Shown: positions 9,866 to 18,233, numbered from the stretch's first letter. The stretch: DNA of 64,000 bases from Candidatus Obscuribacterales bacterium (GCA_031292355.1 JARLHI010000030.1:248001-312000), one strand, 5' to 3'. Notes: generated by a model not told the origin, from the letters alone. Numbers and translations are program-made.

Positions 9866-9886
9866 TACCGTCACCACCATACGGTA
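9866..9886. promoter_or_regulatory. 6-N9-6 inverted repeat in divergent region
   Basis: TACCGT (9866-9871) and ACGGTA (9881-9886) are exact reverse complements 9 nt apart. They lie between the start of the AsmA-like gene and the ribosome site of the 46-residue gene. The size suits a dimeric regulator operator. No known binding consensus was recognised, and a chance palindrome of this size cannot be excluded. Confidence 0.3.
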
Positions 9887-9910
9887 ACTGTTAACGCCCA
9901 GGAGCAGGAC

Positions 9911-10051
9911 ATGACTAGCGCTATTCGTAAGGTAATTTCTGTTTTGACTCTCGCTACAACACTTCTGGTTGTCGTTCGGCAATTTAAAGAGGCGCTTGAG
10001 GCTTTCAAGAAAAAAGAAGATTTGACAACTAAAGAGGCCAAAGAGGCTTAA
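9911..10051 (+). CDS. 46-residue predicted membrane mini-protein
   Basis: ATG at 9911 has GGAG 6 nt upstream. The protein starts MTSAIRKVISVLTLATTLLVVV, a single hydrophobic segment, followed by a charged helix (FKEALEAFKKKEDLTTKEAKEA, split). A longer frame starting at GTG 9827 lacks a ribosome site. It ends 10 nt before the receiver-domain gene, so the two are probably co-transcribed and perhaps coupled. No family recognised. A small membrane tether or regulator is a guess from context only. Confidence 0.55.
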   Translation: MTSAIRKVISVLTLATTLLVVVRQFKEALEAFKKKEDLTTKEAKEA

Positions 10052-10061
10052 GCATCCCCAA

Positions 10062-10709
10062 ATGTCACACACAGACAAGATTTTAGTAGTTGAAGATGAC
10101 GACACACTACGGCTTCTGACAACCAAACAATTGACGCGCCTTGGTTTTCCTAGCGATGCGGTCGAAGATGGCAGCCACGCTTTGCGCAAAACCGCCGAGC
10201 TGACTTATCGTTTAATCTTGATGGATGTGCAAATGCCTCAAATTGACGGAATCGAAGCAACGATTGCCATTCGTCAAGCAGAACAGGCCAATAATCGTGA
10301 GCGGGTGCCCATTATTGCTATGACAGCCAATCCTGATCGCTCCCTTTGTCTGAATGCAGATATGGATGATTTTCTTTTCAAGCCGGTTATGTTACCAGAG
10401 CTGGAGCAATTGCTAAAGAAGTGGTTGAGCAAAGAGGAAAAATCAGAGTCTAAGGTCAGTTCCATAGGCGCAGCGCTTCAATCTACAGCAGCCAGCCATG
10501 CTGGAGCAAGCGTGGAAGATTTGCCAATGAAGTCAATTAAACCCAAATTCGGCTTTGCCGCCTCAGCCACGCAAACGACCAGTTCGGAATCAAGTATCGA
10601 TACTGAAAGCAGCCTATCGGCGCCTGCGCCTGAAATAAGTTCAAGTGCCAGCAATAATGAGCCTCAAGAAATAATTGATGCGAGCGGTTCCGGTCCTATT
10701 ATTGAATGA
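10062..10709 (+). CDS. orphan CheY-type receiver with low-complexity tail
   Basis: Residues 1-122 form a complete response-regulator receiver domain: acidic pocket EDDD (11-14), phospho-acceptor Asp-55 in LILMDVQMP, Thr in the MTAN motif near 90, and Lys in FKPV near 107. All key residues are present, so it should accept phosphate from a histidine kinase. There is no DNA-binding or enzymatic output domain. Instead about 85 residues of Ser/Ala/Thr/Pro/Glu-rich, probably disordered tail follow. The sequence resembles receivers found in hybrid kinases or phosphorelays. No kinase lies nearby. Its stop codon abuts the end of the convergent MFS gene with no gap. Confidence 0.87.
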   Translation: MSHTDKILVVEDDDTLRLLTTKQLTRLGFPSDAVEDGSHALRKTAELTYRLILMDVQMPQIDGIEATIAIRQAEQANNRERVPIIAMTANPDRSLCLNADMDDFLFKPVMLPELEQLLKKWLSKEEKSESKVSSIGAALQSTAASHAGASVEDLPMKSIKPKFGFAASATQTTSSESSIDTESSLSAPAPEISSSASNNEPQEIIDASGSGPIIE

Positions 10710-12359
10710 CTATTCAATGACTTCTGACGGCTTGATTTGAGAGCGCAAAGGAATTTGCCTCAAGAACAAATTCAAGCAAAAAGCAATTAAAAGCATGACG
10801 CCATACAGTCGAAAAACGTTATCGACGGCGTAAACCAGAGAGAATCGTGATTTGGCCGTCAATTCCATGGCCTGCGTGTGCGCCGTCGCACTGCTGCACG
10901 TGCTTGACAGCGCAGATTCAATGTCTGCTTGTAGGTGGTTGCCAGCAAGTGGATTATTTAAATAATGCATTACAGATGGTGGCAATGTTTGAATTGATTC
11001 TATTTGATCGGTCATATGGCCCTGGTAGAAAAAGAGGAGCAAAGCGCCAAACCCAGCTACTCCTAGCGTCCCACCAATTGATCGACTGAACTGTGAAAGT
11101 CCAGTCACAGTACCGAGAAAATCGTCGCTGACAGCATTTTGAATTACGACTGTGTAGATCGGCAATAGCAGTCCTAGACCAATCCCCACCATGATCATAA
11201 ATCCCAGGATCATAGGCAGAGGAGAATCTAAATTCATACCGCTTAGAAGAAAAACACCGACAGTCATAGCGGCCAGTCCGCTTAAAACGACGGCGCGATA
11301 TTTGCCTGATTTAGACATCCAGTAGCCACCAATAACACTAAACACGGCCACCGTAATAATCAGTGGACTCAAAAAAAGTCCAGATTTTGCGGCTGTCAGC
11401 CCAAGCACGGACTGCATAAACAAAGGAATTAGTAAAGTCGAACCGAACATTCCCACCCCTGTTACGGCGACTGAAAATGCCGAAATTAAAATAATCGGAT
11501 TTTTAAAAACGAAAAGAGGCACAAAAGGATCAACTGCTGTGCGCTCTGCCCAGGCAAATAGACCAAAAGAGACAAGAGAGGCGCATAGCCAGGCAAAGCT
11601 TTGCCAGTTGGTCGTGATGTTGTTGGAGAAGTTCAGGCCAAGCAAAAGTGCCACCACGCAAATACTAAAAAGAACGATGCCAACTACATCGACTTTTTTA
11701 TCTACCATCTCAATCTTGTTTCCGGGAAAACAAATAGCGAACAAGATGATGCCTAAAATACCAATTGGGATGTTAACAAGAAATAAATAGCGCCAACTAG
11801 AAATATCGGCGATATAGCCGCCAACAGTGGGTCCGACGATTGACGCTAAGGCAAAAACAGCAGCGAATAACCCCTGATATTTTCCCCGAGTGGCTGGCGG
11901 CAATAAATCACCGATGACGCTAAAGCTCAAACCGACAATGGCACCACCGCCGATACCTTGCAAAGTCCTTGCCATAATCAACTGGTTCATACCGTCGCCG
12001 TTGATGAAAGATATATGTGTCAGCCAGTCCATCCAGCTTTCGCCAGAGATGCCACACAGGGCTGAGGCTAGAATAAAGATCGCCACTCCAATTGTTAGAA
12101 CTATCTTTCGACCATAGAGGTCGGAAATCTTTCCAAGCACTGGCACGGCAATAGTAGATGCCAGCAGATAGCCAGTTGTAGCCCATGCGTATCGGTCAAA
12201 GCCGCCCAGCTGCATGACAATATGTGGCATAGCAGTACTGATGACAGTTTGATCGAGTGCTGCCAGCAGCAACATAATCTGCAAGGCGATAATGGTGCCG
12301 AAAAACTGTGTTCGGCTCAGTTGTCGGTTCGCTGCTCCGGCAACGGAAACGTCATTCAT
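10710..12359 (-). CDS. MFS multidrug exporter, DHA2 (EmrB/QacA-like) family
   Basis: A 549-residue integral inner-membrane protein with about 14 hydrophobic segments, as expected for DHA2 proton-driven drug exporters. Motifs seen: LAALDQTVISTAMPHI in TM1 (family motif D1), LGKISDLYGRK (motif A) near residue 75, and GPTVGGYIAD (motif C, antiporter signature) in TM5. AGGG lies close to the ATG. The substrate cannot be told from sequence. No adjacent EmrA-type adaptor or TetR-type repressor. The 3' end touches the receiver gene. Confidence 0.9.
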   Translation of the reverse strand: MNDVSVAGAANRQLSRTQFFGTIIALQIMLLLAALDQTVISTAMPHIVMQLGGFDRYAWATTGYLLASTIAVPVLGKISDLYGRKIVLTIGVAIFILASALCGISGESWMDWLTHISFINGDGMNQLIMARTLQGIGGGAIVGLSFSVIGDLLPPATRGKYQGLFAAVFALASIVGPTVGGYIADISSWRYLFLVNIPIGILGIILFAICFPGNKIEMVDKKVDVVGIVLFSICVVALLLGLNFSNNITTNWQSFAWLCASLVSFGLFAWAERTAVDPFVPLFVFKNPIILISAFSVAVTGVGMFGSTLLIPLFMQSVLGLTAAKSGLFLSPLIITVAVFSVIGGYWMSKSGKYRAVVLSGLAAMTVGVFLLSGMNLDSPLPMILGFMIMVGIGLGLLLPIYTVVIQNAVSDDFLGTVTGLSQFSRSIGGTLGVAGFGALLLFFYQGHMTDQIESIQTLPPSVMHYLNNPLAGNHLQADIESALSSTCSSATAHTQAMELTAKSRFSLVYAVDNVFRLYGVMLLIAFCLNLFLRQIPLRSQIKPSEVIE

Positions 12360-12565
12360 AGCCCTAGCTTAGGACTTAGTGGCAGTTTCTGTCAGGGTAA
12401 ATGGCTAATAATGACCAAGCCGTTAATGCTCTGCAACTTCCGTTAGGAAATTGCGTCTGTTCAGCTTGTTAAGGACCACAATCCACAATTTTCCCGGTGC
12501 TGACGCAAGCTTATCAGCGACGAAGCGGAATTCAAACCGTCTGAAAAGACTGAGGTGCAGAAACA

Positions 12566-13024
12566 ATGAATATATTTGCCTTTTTCAAAGAAGAGCAACA
12601 AGACATCGAAGAAAAGCTCAAATACGTGACAGAAAACTATGGGCATTTGTCGAGAGAAGAAGTCTTCGACAAAGTCAAATACATCGGCGACGCAGTCACC
12701 GGTCACCTGAAAAAACAACATAAGCTTTTGCTGTCACACGTTGAAAAGAACGAGAAAGTGCAGCCATTTCTTGATGCCTGTCAAAAGGATGCAAGCATTC
12801 TCAAAGAAGAGCTTGGACAACTGGTTATGGTCCACGTCGACGAACCAGAATACGAAAAATGCTTGAAGCGTTTGCTTTTGATTTTTGAAGATCACATCAA
12901 ATTTTCAAACAAAATGTATGAGAAGTTAAAAGACTTTTTGAGCGAACAAGATGTTGTGGAAATGAACGAGGAATTGAACGTTATGGTGCACCATGCGAGC
13001 GATTTCAACACTCTGCAACCTTAG
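12566..13024 (+). CDS. hemerythrin-like (HHE) helical-bundle protein
   Basis: A 152-residue all-helical protein. His/Glu residues are placed as in hemerythrin HHE domains: HLKKQHKLLLSH at about 50-61, VMVHVDEPEYEKC at about 90-102, and FEDHIKFSNKMYEK at about 111-124. These residues usually carry a di-iron centre that binds O2 or NO or stores iron. GAGGTG lies 8 nt before the ATG. Not all canonical ligands can be assigned by eye, so the metal site may be partial. Convergent with the TPR gene; 37 nt between the stops. Confidence 0.65.
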   Translation: MNIFAFFKEEQQDIEEKLKYVTENYGHLSREEVFDKVKYIGDAVTGHLKKQHKLLLSHVEKNEKVQPFLDACQKDASILKEELGQLVMVHVDEPEYEKCLKRLLLIFEDHIKFSNKMYEKLKDFLSEQDVVEMNEELNVMVHHASDFNTLQP

Positions 13025-13061
13025 TTCTTTCGGCTAAACATCAATCAATAGCTACCAATGG

Positions 13062-14360
13062 CTACGGACCAACTGCGCCAAGTGCTGTACGCACTTTGTA
13101 ATAAGAAAGCCGTAGCCAGTCTTTTATGCGCCACGATAAATCGTTGTCACGCATGGCCATTCTGTCTTGCAAACGCTCTAGATAATTTTCTATTTGCGGC
13201 AATGTTCGTTGCAATGCTTTAGCTTTTTCATAACAAACGAGGGCATAAGGATAGTCCTGGTTGTATAAATCGCATTCTTTGCCAAGCTTAAACCAGGCAT
13301 TTGCGTCCCCTGGATTTCGCATCAAACAAAGGTTGTATTGAAAGACAGCCATTTGATGTAGACCAAGTTCTGACAATGCATCACCCAAAGTGCGATGAAA
13401 TGCCGGATCCTGAAAAACCTTTGGATTGTTATCCAGATTTTGACTGGTTTCCAGAACCAGATTTTCCCCGATTTTCTTGGGCACTTTTCGCAAACATTGA
13501 ACCAATAGGCGCTTCATTGGCAAATCATCATGATTTGGATCATGATCTGAACTCAAAGCCATTTGCACGATTGCTGGCTCGATCGCTCCTGCAAAATCGC
13601 TATTCCAGTAGGCCGATTGTGCGAAGAGACGAGCAACTTCAGGACGAGCCTTGTTGTCTTTATAAGTGGAACGCAACGGATTGTAGGCAACGCTCATCAC
13701 CCCTGACTTGGCTAAGGCCATTCCTGCAACAAGAATTGCCATTGGCGTATTTGGATGGAGTTCCAACTCCTTAGTTGCTTCTTCGATCGCTTTGGAGTTG
13801 TGACTTTCTGAAAGAGCGACTTCGGCCATACCTAAATGCAAACCAGCAATTGGCTTGGAAGCCCTCTTCAGGGCTTGGTCATAAAAAAGCTGTGCTTGTT
13901 TTGGGTCTTTTTTGGTAAAGAGCTGAAAATTTCCTTCCCAGTAGGCCACATTAGGATCATATGGAAATTGTGTTTCGGCTATTTTAAGGAGCTTCAAAAC
14001 AGTAATGTCTTGCTTCAAAGCCATCTGCTCTCGGATCAATTCAAGAATTGGCTCAGAATCGTTGTGACTGTACTGGGTGGCCAGCTTAAACTCACTAATG
14101 GACTGGTCCAGCAGACCCAACCTGTCGTAGCAAGTTCCCAGCAGAAAATGTCCCTGGTAACTGGTCGGATTCTTCTGAACGAAAGAGCCCAGTTCACTCA
14201 CCAGGCTTTCAGAAGGAGCCTTTGAAGACTGCAATTGCTCGTCGACTTTTTTCAAAAAGGGATCGGCTGTAGTAATGGCGCTGGCAGCTGAGTTGAGACC
14301 CAAACCGATGAGAAGGGCAGTTACCAGACCGAAACTGATTTCTTTTTGATAGAGCGGCAA
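13062..14360 (-). CDS. secreted/anchored TPR protein
   Basis: The start is set at TTG 14360 because AAGGAAG lies 6 nt before it and it leaves a clean signal peptide (LYQKEISFGLVTALLIGLG..ASA). A longer frame from GTG 14429 has a poor ribosome site and an unlikely polar lead. The rest contains about nine TPR-like units (for example GHFLLGTCYDRLGLLDQSI and AWFKLGKECDLYNQDYPYAL) in two blocks. It ends in a basic, Trp/Arg-rich tail (WRIKDWLRLSYYKVR). TPRs mediate protein-protein contacts; partners unknown. Located outside the cytoplasm by inference from the signal sequence. Confidence 0.8.
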   Translation of the reverse strand: MPLYQKEISFGLVTALLIGLGLNSAASAITTADPFLKKVDEQLQSSKAPSESLVSELGSFVQKNPTSYQGHFLLGTCYDRLGLLDQSISEFKLATQYSHNDSEPILELIREQMALKQDITVLKLLKIAETQFPYDPNVAYWEGNFQLFTKKDPKQAQLFYDQALKRASKPIAGLHLGMAEVALSESHNSKAIEEATKELELHPNTPMAILVAGMALAKSGVMSVAYNPLRSTYKDNKARPEVARLFAQSAYWNSDFAGAIEPAIVQMALSSDHDPNHDDLPMKRLLVQCLRKVPKKIGENLVLETSQNLDNNPKVFQDPAFHRTLGDALSELGLHQMAVFQYNLCLMRNPGDANAWFKLGKECDLYNQDYPYALVCYEKAKALQRTLPQIENYLERLQDRMAMRDNDLSWRIKDWLRLSYYKVRTALGAVGP

Positions 14361-14484
14361 AACTAACTTCCTTTGATGCGGATGATGCGGATTCAAACTT
14401 ATACCTGAACATTTTACTTCGCCTGTCACGTGAACAGTTGAAATTAGACTCTACGGCAGACTGATAAAGCAACCAGGTAGCCGC

Positions 14485-14510
14485 TTGACCTCTGTTTGGC
14501 CGGGTATAAT
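14485..14510 (+). promoter_or_regulatory. possible sigma-70-type promoter of the tadE-like pair
   Basis: A perfect TATAAT at 14505-14510 is preceded by TTGACC at 14485-14490, but the spacer is only 14 nt (17 is ideal), so the -35 may not be used. It is about 130 nt upstream of the first tadE-like start. A small hairpin-prone segment (CAACCA/TGGTTG) follows in the leader near 14540. Confidence 0.4.
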
Positions 14511-14640
14511 AGAGATATGGCATCTCGGCTACCGGCAACCAAACGGTGGTTGGTCGAACAAATCAGGTCCCTGGCGACTTGATAGGCTGTGAATTTCTGA
14601 ATCCCAAGGTCACATCGTTAAAATTCCAAGAGAGTTCGCA

Positions 14641-15186
14641 ATGAAATATCCAAAAAGAAGGGGTCATAAAGGATCGTCCATCGCCGAGTTTGGACCGGCC
14701 TTGATTCTCATTTTGATTGTATTTCTCTTTCCAATGATAGATTTAATTTATTTGGGAATCGCCTATGCTTCCGGCTGGTATTGCAACCATTTAGTCATAC
14801 GCGAAGTTGCCTGCCATAATCCATGCGATAACGCAGCCATGGGACTTGCCATCAATACAGCGACAAATGCCTGGGGCGCATCTGGTCTCTCTAATTTTAT
14901 CGGCAATCCAAATGTCACCAATGTCGTAACTTTCATTCAGGTTTCCAAACCGGTAGCTGGTGGTTCGGAGACTATTGGCGGCACCATCACTTACCCATCG
15001 GCAGTTCCTCTTCCGACTCAAACCGGGACTACAGCCACTTACACGGGCTATTGCACAGTGACGACCACAATGTCTATCAAACCTTTCGTTTCGCTGCCCT
15101 GGATTGGTGATGTCCCTGGTATCAATGCTCCTATCAGCTTTACTTTCGGTGACAGACGTCCACAGGAAGAGAAGGGAATCACCTGA
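14641..15186 (+). CDS. TadE-like pseudopilin
   Basis: A 181-residue protein with a short basic leader, then KGSSIAEFGPALILILIVFLF (split): a Gly, a Glu at +5 after it, and one long hydrophobic helix. This is the layout of TadE/TadF minor pseudopilins, cleaved by a prepilin peptidase and assembled with Flp pili. The rest is Thr/Ala/Gly-rich and beta-like, with several Cys (CNHLVIREVACHNPCD) that could form disulfides. It is followed after 5 nt by a second TadE-like gene. No tad secretion ATPase, TadB/C or Flp gene is in this window. Confidence 0.75.
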   Translation: MKYPKRRGHKGSSIAEFGPALILILIVFLFPMIDLIYLGIAYASGWYCNHLVIREVACHNPCDNAAMGLAINTATNAWGASGLSNFIGNPNVTNVVTFIQVSKPVAGGSETIGGTITYPSAVPLPTQTGTTATYTGYCTVTTTMSIKPFVSLPWIGDVPGINAPISFTFGDRRPQEEKGIT

Positions 15187-15191
15187 TCCTA

Positions 15192-15590
15192 ATGAAAACG
15201 ACTCGTGGTGGCACTCTTGTAGAAACAGTTGCAGGTCTGTGCATACTCATACCGATCGTGCTGTTCATAATCGATGTGACGGCATGTGTTATTTGCCAGA
15301 CAGCAAACGACGCGCTCGCTAAACACGCAGCCCGCGCAGCCTGCGACGCGGCCAATCAAACTGACGGGCAAGCGGCGGCCAATCAAGTTATCGCCACTTA
15401 CAAAGCTGGGAATCCTACCCTTACTGCAGACGCTACGCTACTCGCCTGTACCTACAATTCGGCCGGCAATATAGTCACCTGCACTACTCAAGTTGTGTGT
15501 CACTTGCCCGTGCCTGTACCTTTTACCAATCAAACACAACAAGTTTTCCAGGCCATCGACAGCGAGCCTGTAGTAGGGGTCCTCAATTAA
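15192..15590 (+). CDS. second TadE/TadF-like pseudopilin
   Basis: A 132-residue partner of the preceding gene. The leader MKTTRG is followed by GTLVETVAGLCILIPIV, again Gly then Glu at +5 and a hydrophobic helix, as in pseudopilins. The mature part is Ala/Thr-rich with Cys pairs (DVTACVICQ, LLACTY, VTCTTQVVC). The 5-nt gap indicates one operon. The cargo or partners are unknown; a surface structure, or a fragment of a dispersed tad system, is the natural guess. Confidence 0.7.
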   Translation: MKTTRGGTLVETVAGLCILIPIVLFIIDVTACVICQTANDALAKHAARAACDAANQTDGQAAANQVIATYKAGNPTLTADATLLACTYNSAGNIVTCTTQVVCHLPVPVPFTNQTQQVFQAIDSEPVVGVLN

Positions 15591-15594
15591 GCTG

Positions 15595-16047
15595 CTAGCC
15601 TTCGCTTGGCACTTGCGAATACGCTGGAATCAAGACGACAGGCAGCTTTTTGATTGATTCGTCTTTAACGTCGACAATTTTGACTTCGGGTTCGCCCTTA
15701 ACAGCGATATCGAGAATAGCCTTCAGATTCAATTTACTGGAATCATAAATAACGACCGCACCATAAGGCTTTTTCAGCATGACAGCCGCTTCTATTGCGC
15801 CTGGCAAACCCTTCATTCGCTCTTGAATTTTGTGCAGGCAAACAGCACAATTTTTTCCTGTGACGCGAAAATCGACACGATGCAAGGCGTTGTGATTGTA
15901 GGCAGGCAAAGTAGTTTCAAGCGGGTTTTCTTGTGTCGCAAAAGCACTGTCTTTGGCGTTTGTCTGCAGTCCTGAGGAATAGACAAGGGCAATCACAGTA
16001 AGCAGTGTCGGCACTATGGCTTTCAACGATTTGATATTTTCGAACAC
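15595..16047 (-). CDS. exported heavy-metal-associated (HMA-like) domain protein
   Basis: A 150-residue protein starting at GTG 16047, with AGGAGG about 10 nt upstream. An N-terminal hydrophobic segment (AIVPTLLTVIALVYSSG) is a signal peptide or anchor. Residues about 55-125 match the ferredoxin-like HMA fold: FRVTGKNCAVCLHKIQERMKGLPGAIEAAVML, where CAVC replaces the usual CxxC loop of GMTCxxC metal carriers. It may bind Cu, Zn or Hg outside the cytoplasm; binding is inferred from the Cys pair. Convergent with the tadE-like pair; 4 nt between stops. No metal ATPase nearby. Confidence 0.75.
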   Translation of the reverse strand: MFENIKSLKAIVPTLLTVIALVYSSGLQTNAKDSAFATQENPLETTLPAYNHNALHRVDFRVTGKNCAVCLHKIQERMKGLPGAIEAAVMLKKPYGAVVIYDSSKLNLKAILDIAVKGEPEVKIVDVKDESIKKLPVVLIPAYSQVPSEG

Positions 16048-16154
16048 TTTTTCTGTCCTCCTTTAAAGCTTCGGTCACGCACGCCATGATTGATCAATCT
16101 TTAGTCCAGATTACCTTGAGTAAAACATGTTTGGTGCCTGTACGCAACAGAAAC

Positions 16155-17255
16155 TCACTGCATGGACTGCCTGGCGATTATTGCCAGCGTGCCGCCACCA
16201 CATGGTCCATGATGCTCAGCTCTGGTGCTGATATAAATTGATGTGTCATTGACGACGCTTGCTATGACAGCTCCGAGAACACATCTTGAATATCTGGTAT
16301 CACTAATATCGTCATCGTTGAGCATAGTATGTCTACGTCCACGAATGCTGCCGCGCAAATCAGCCTCGGACTTAGCAAATACTCCAACTATTCGATTAAG
16401 AATGGGATCTTCTGGATTGTCGGCGACGATTCCTAATCCCGCTAGTGTGTCCGAAACAGACTCTGTATCGAGCATATCTTTGAGGACACCATGATTGATC
16501 TCGAGATCGCCTTGCCAATAATTGCTGTTGCCAAAGACCAGTATTTCAGTACGCTTCAGTCCTAGTTTTGCAGAAGCGGATGCAACCGAGGAATAAATGC
16601 TCCAGTCCTGACAAACTGTTTCGTCATCTAGTTCGATAGGGCGCACTTCATCAAGCGCTATTGCAGCACCAAGAGCCGACGCCGCGCGTGAGTAAGACAT
16701 ATCACAACGCAACGATTGTCCGTTTTTACGCGCAAATTTTGCATCTTCAGGGCTAAAGTCAGGGACTGCACCTTTCATTTGAATTAGGTGAACATCGTCG
16801 ACAGATTCGATTTGCATCTCGTCCAAAATCTGCTTGATCACAAAAGCAGTTTCTGTAATCTGAGCCTGTCTGCCGATTTCTGAGGGTCTAAAGCCTCGCG
16901 TAAAACCTGAACCGATGACCAGACGTTTCTTGGGAAACTTTTGTTTTGATATTTCACCACTGCGCGAGAAAACAAGTATATGTGGAGTGACGACACCCTC
17001 GCAGCCACCAGAAAGCGAAAAAATAATACGATTGCGGACTTCTGCTTTGCTGATTTTTAGCTTCTTACTAAACAAATCTTCCAAAGCATAAGACGCAAGC
17101 TCTCGAGTAAAATCATTACTGCCGCCATTGCCTTCTGTTTTACCGATGACGCACAAAACATCTCCTGCCACTATTTCACCGTCGTCGATACTTTTTTCCA
17201 GCGCCACCACATCGGCCGGACCGCTGGTGAGAAATTTTTGCGCACTAATTTTCAT
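16155..17255 (-). CDS. cyanuric acid amidohydrolase / barbiturase family enzyme
   Basis: A 366-residue ring-opening amidohydrolase of the AtzD/TrzD family, which hydrolyses cyclic imides such as cyanuric acid or barbiturate through three Ser/Lys pairs in a three-fold fold. Seen: GKTEGNGGSNDFTRE (Lys-39), SLSGGCEGVVTPH (Ser-82), HLIQMKGAV (Lys-161), YSRAASALGAAIAL, DWSIYSSVASASA (Ser near 222-228), GVFAKSEAD (Lys-295), RGRRHTMLNDDDI and ISTRAEHHGPCGGG (Ser-343). Length equals the family. One oddity: in AtzD the third motif is SGGAEHQG; here Thr-Arg replace Gly-Gly, which may alter substrate. It lies 18 nt downstream of a secreted repeat protein and mtnA in one operon. No strong ribosome site is visible. 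Confidence 0.88.
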   Translation of the reverse strand: MKISAQKFLTSGPADVVALEKSIDDGEIVAGDVLCVIGKTEGNGGSNDFTRELASYALEDLFSKKLKISKAEVRNRIIFSLSGGCEGVVTPHILVFSRSGEISKQKFPKKRLVIGSGFTRGFRPSEIGRQAQITETAFVIKQILDEMQIESVDDVHLIQMKGAVPDFSPEDAKFARKNGQSLRCDMSYSRAASALGAAIALDEVRPIELDDETVCQDWSIYSSVASASAKLGLKRTEILVFGNSNYWQGDLEINHGVLKDMLDTESVSDTLAGLGIVADNPEDPILNRIVGVFAKSEADLRGSIRGRRHTMLNDDDISDTRYSRCVLGAVIASVVNDTSIYISTRAEHHGPCGGGTLAIIARQSMQ

Positions 17256-17273
17256 TGTCTAAATATCTGCGAC

Positions 17274-18233
17274 TTATCTAGTGTACTGACCACCCGAATA
17301 TGGTTGAAATTGTTGCTGTGGCGGTGGCAACATTTGTGGCTGCCATGCCGGTTGAGCGGCTGGTTGCATGGCTGGCTGCATCGCTGGCTGCATCGCTGGC
17401 TGCATCGCTGGCTGCATCGCTGGTTGTCCACCATAAGGCACTCCGCCCATTCCACCGGCTTGAGCCGGAGGGTAGCCGCCTTCGCCAGGCATCAAATATT
17501 GTAAATTGTTTGCCGCAAGAAAAGCTCTAAAATCTTGTTGGAGATTCAAGCCCGTCTTTCGATCAACGTTTTCCGGCACAAATGGCTGAGACAATGTCAA
17601 TTGAGCGACTGCGTGCTCATTGCCTAAAGGTCTACCCATCTGGTCGAAAAATTTGATCCAGGATTCTTGCGCCATCATCGAAGGGCCAGCTGGTCTTAAA
17701 TTCTGCATTTCTTCTTGTTGGTAAGACCGACGAATCCGCCCGGAAGCACGTTCGACCTGCACGGTCGTCGCTCGAAAATGCACTTTCATACCTTCGTTGC
17801 TAACAACCACAGGCTCTTTCATAACCACCGTTTTCCATTCGATGATTCCCGGCATCTCTTCACGTTCGCCATATGGTTCGTTATGGTGGTTCCAGATTCC
17901 TGAACGGTTATCTACTTGTTGGCCCCAGAAATGATCGACACTACTGAGTTGCGTTTTTCGCGAACCGTCAGGTAGATCATAGGTCATTGTCTGGCGATGC
18001 CAGATTCCAGCGGCCCACGCTGGAATCCAGTACCAGCCTCGCACAGTGCCCATCGCCGGCAAATTCGCTTCATTGAAATTGGCGCCCGCTCGCAAACTTG
18101 GCTGCACCGGCGGCAATGCCTCGGCTAAATCGCTTACGCCACCTTGCAAGAGTTCCGCAAAACCAGGAGATGGAAATAAAATAAAAATCAAAACGAGTAA
18201 AGCAAGCCGCGACATTGTGGGATGTTTCCTCAT
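17274..18233 (-). CDS. secreted protein with C-terminal AMQP repeats
   Basis: A 319-residue protein with a signal peptide (MSRLALLVLIFILFPSPGFA). The mature domain (about 30-235) contains many Trp and Tyr (GWYWIPAWAAGIWHRQTMTY) and mostly beta-type sequence. I do not recognise its family. From about 245 it becomes Gly/Pro/Gln-rich with five tandem QPAM units and a Gln/Pro tail ending GGQYTR. Its ATG overlaps the TGA of mtnA (ATGA), so translation is coupled to mtnA, an unusual pairing of a secreted protein with a cytoplasmic enzyme. The amidohydrolase gene follows 18 nt later. Function unknown. Confidence 0.75.
   Translation of the reverse strand: MRKHPTMSRLALLVLIFILFPSPGFAELLQGGVSDLAEALPPVQPSLRAGANFNEANLPAMGTVRGWYWIPAWAAGIWHRQTMTYDLPDGSRKTQLSSVDHFWGQQVDNRSGIWNHHNEPYGEREEMPGIIEWKTVVMKEPVVVSNEGMKVHFRATTVQVERASGRIRRSYQQEEMQNLRPAGPSMMAQESWIKFFDQMGRPLGNEHAVAQLTLSQPFVPENVDRKTGLNLQQDFRAFLAANNLQYLMPGEGGYPPAQAGGMGGVPYGGQPAMQPAMQPAMQPAMQPAMQPAAQPAWQPQMLPPPQQQFQPYSGGQYTR
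17362..17421. repeat. 12-bp tandem repeat, five units, inside CDS
   Basis: Five in-frame 12-nt units (consensus GGCTGCATCGCT on the plus strand; the unit at 17362-17373 differs at two positions) encode the QPAM/AMQP repeats. The four right-hand units are identical, pointing to recent slippage. Copy number may vary between strains without shifting the frame. Confidence 0.9.

Noticed and set aside
17362..17421. CRISPR-like repeat array
   Set aside because: 12-bp direct units without spacers, inside a coding frame; a protein repeat.
17238..17504. Trp/Leu/His-rich plus-strand frame with repeats
   Set aside because: Frame shadow of the AMQP repeat region; composition is produced by the 12-bp repeat.
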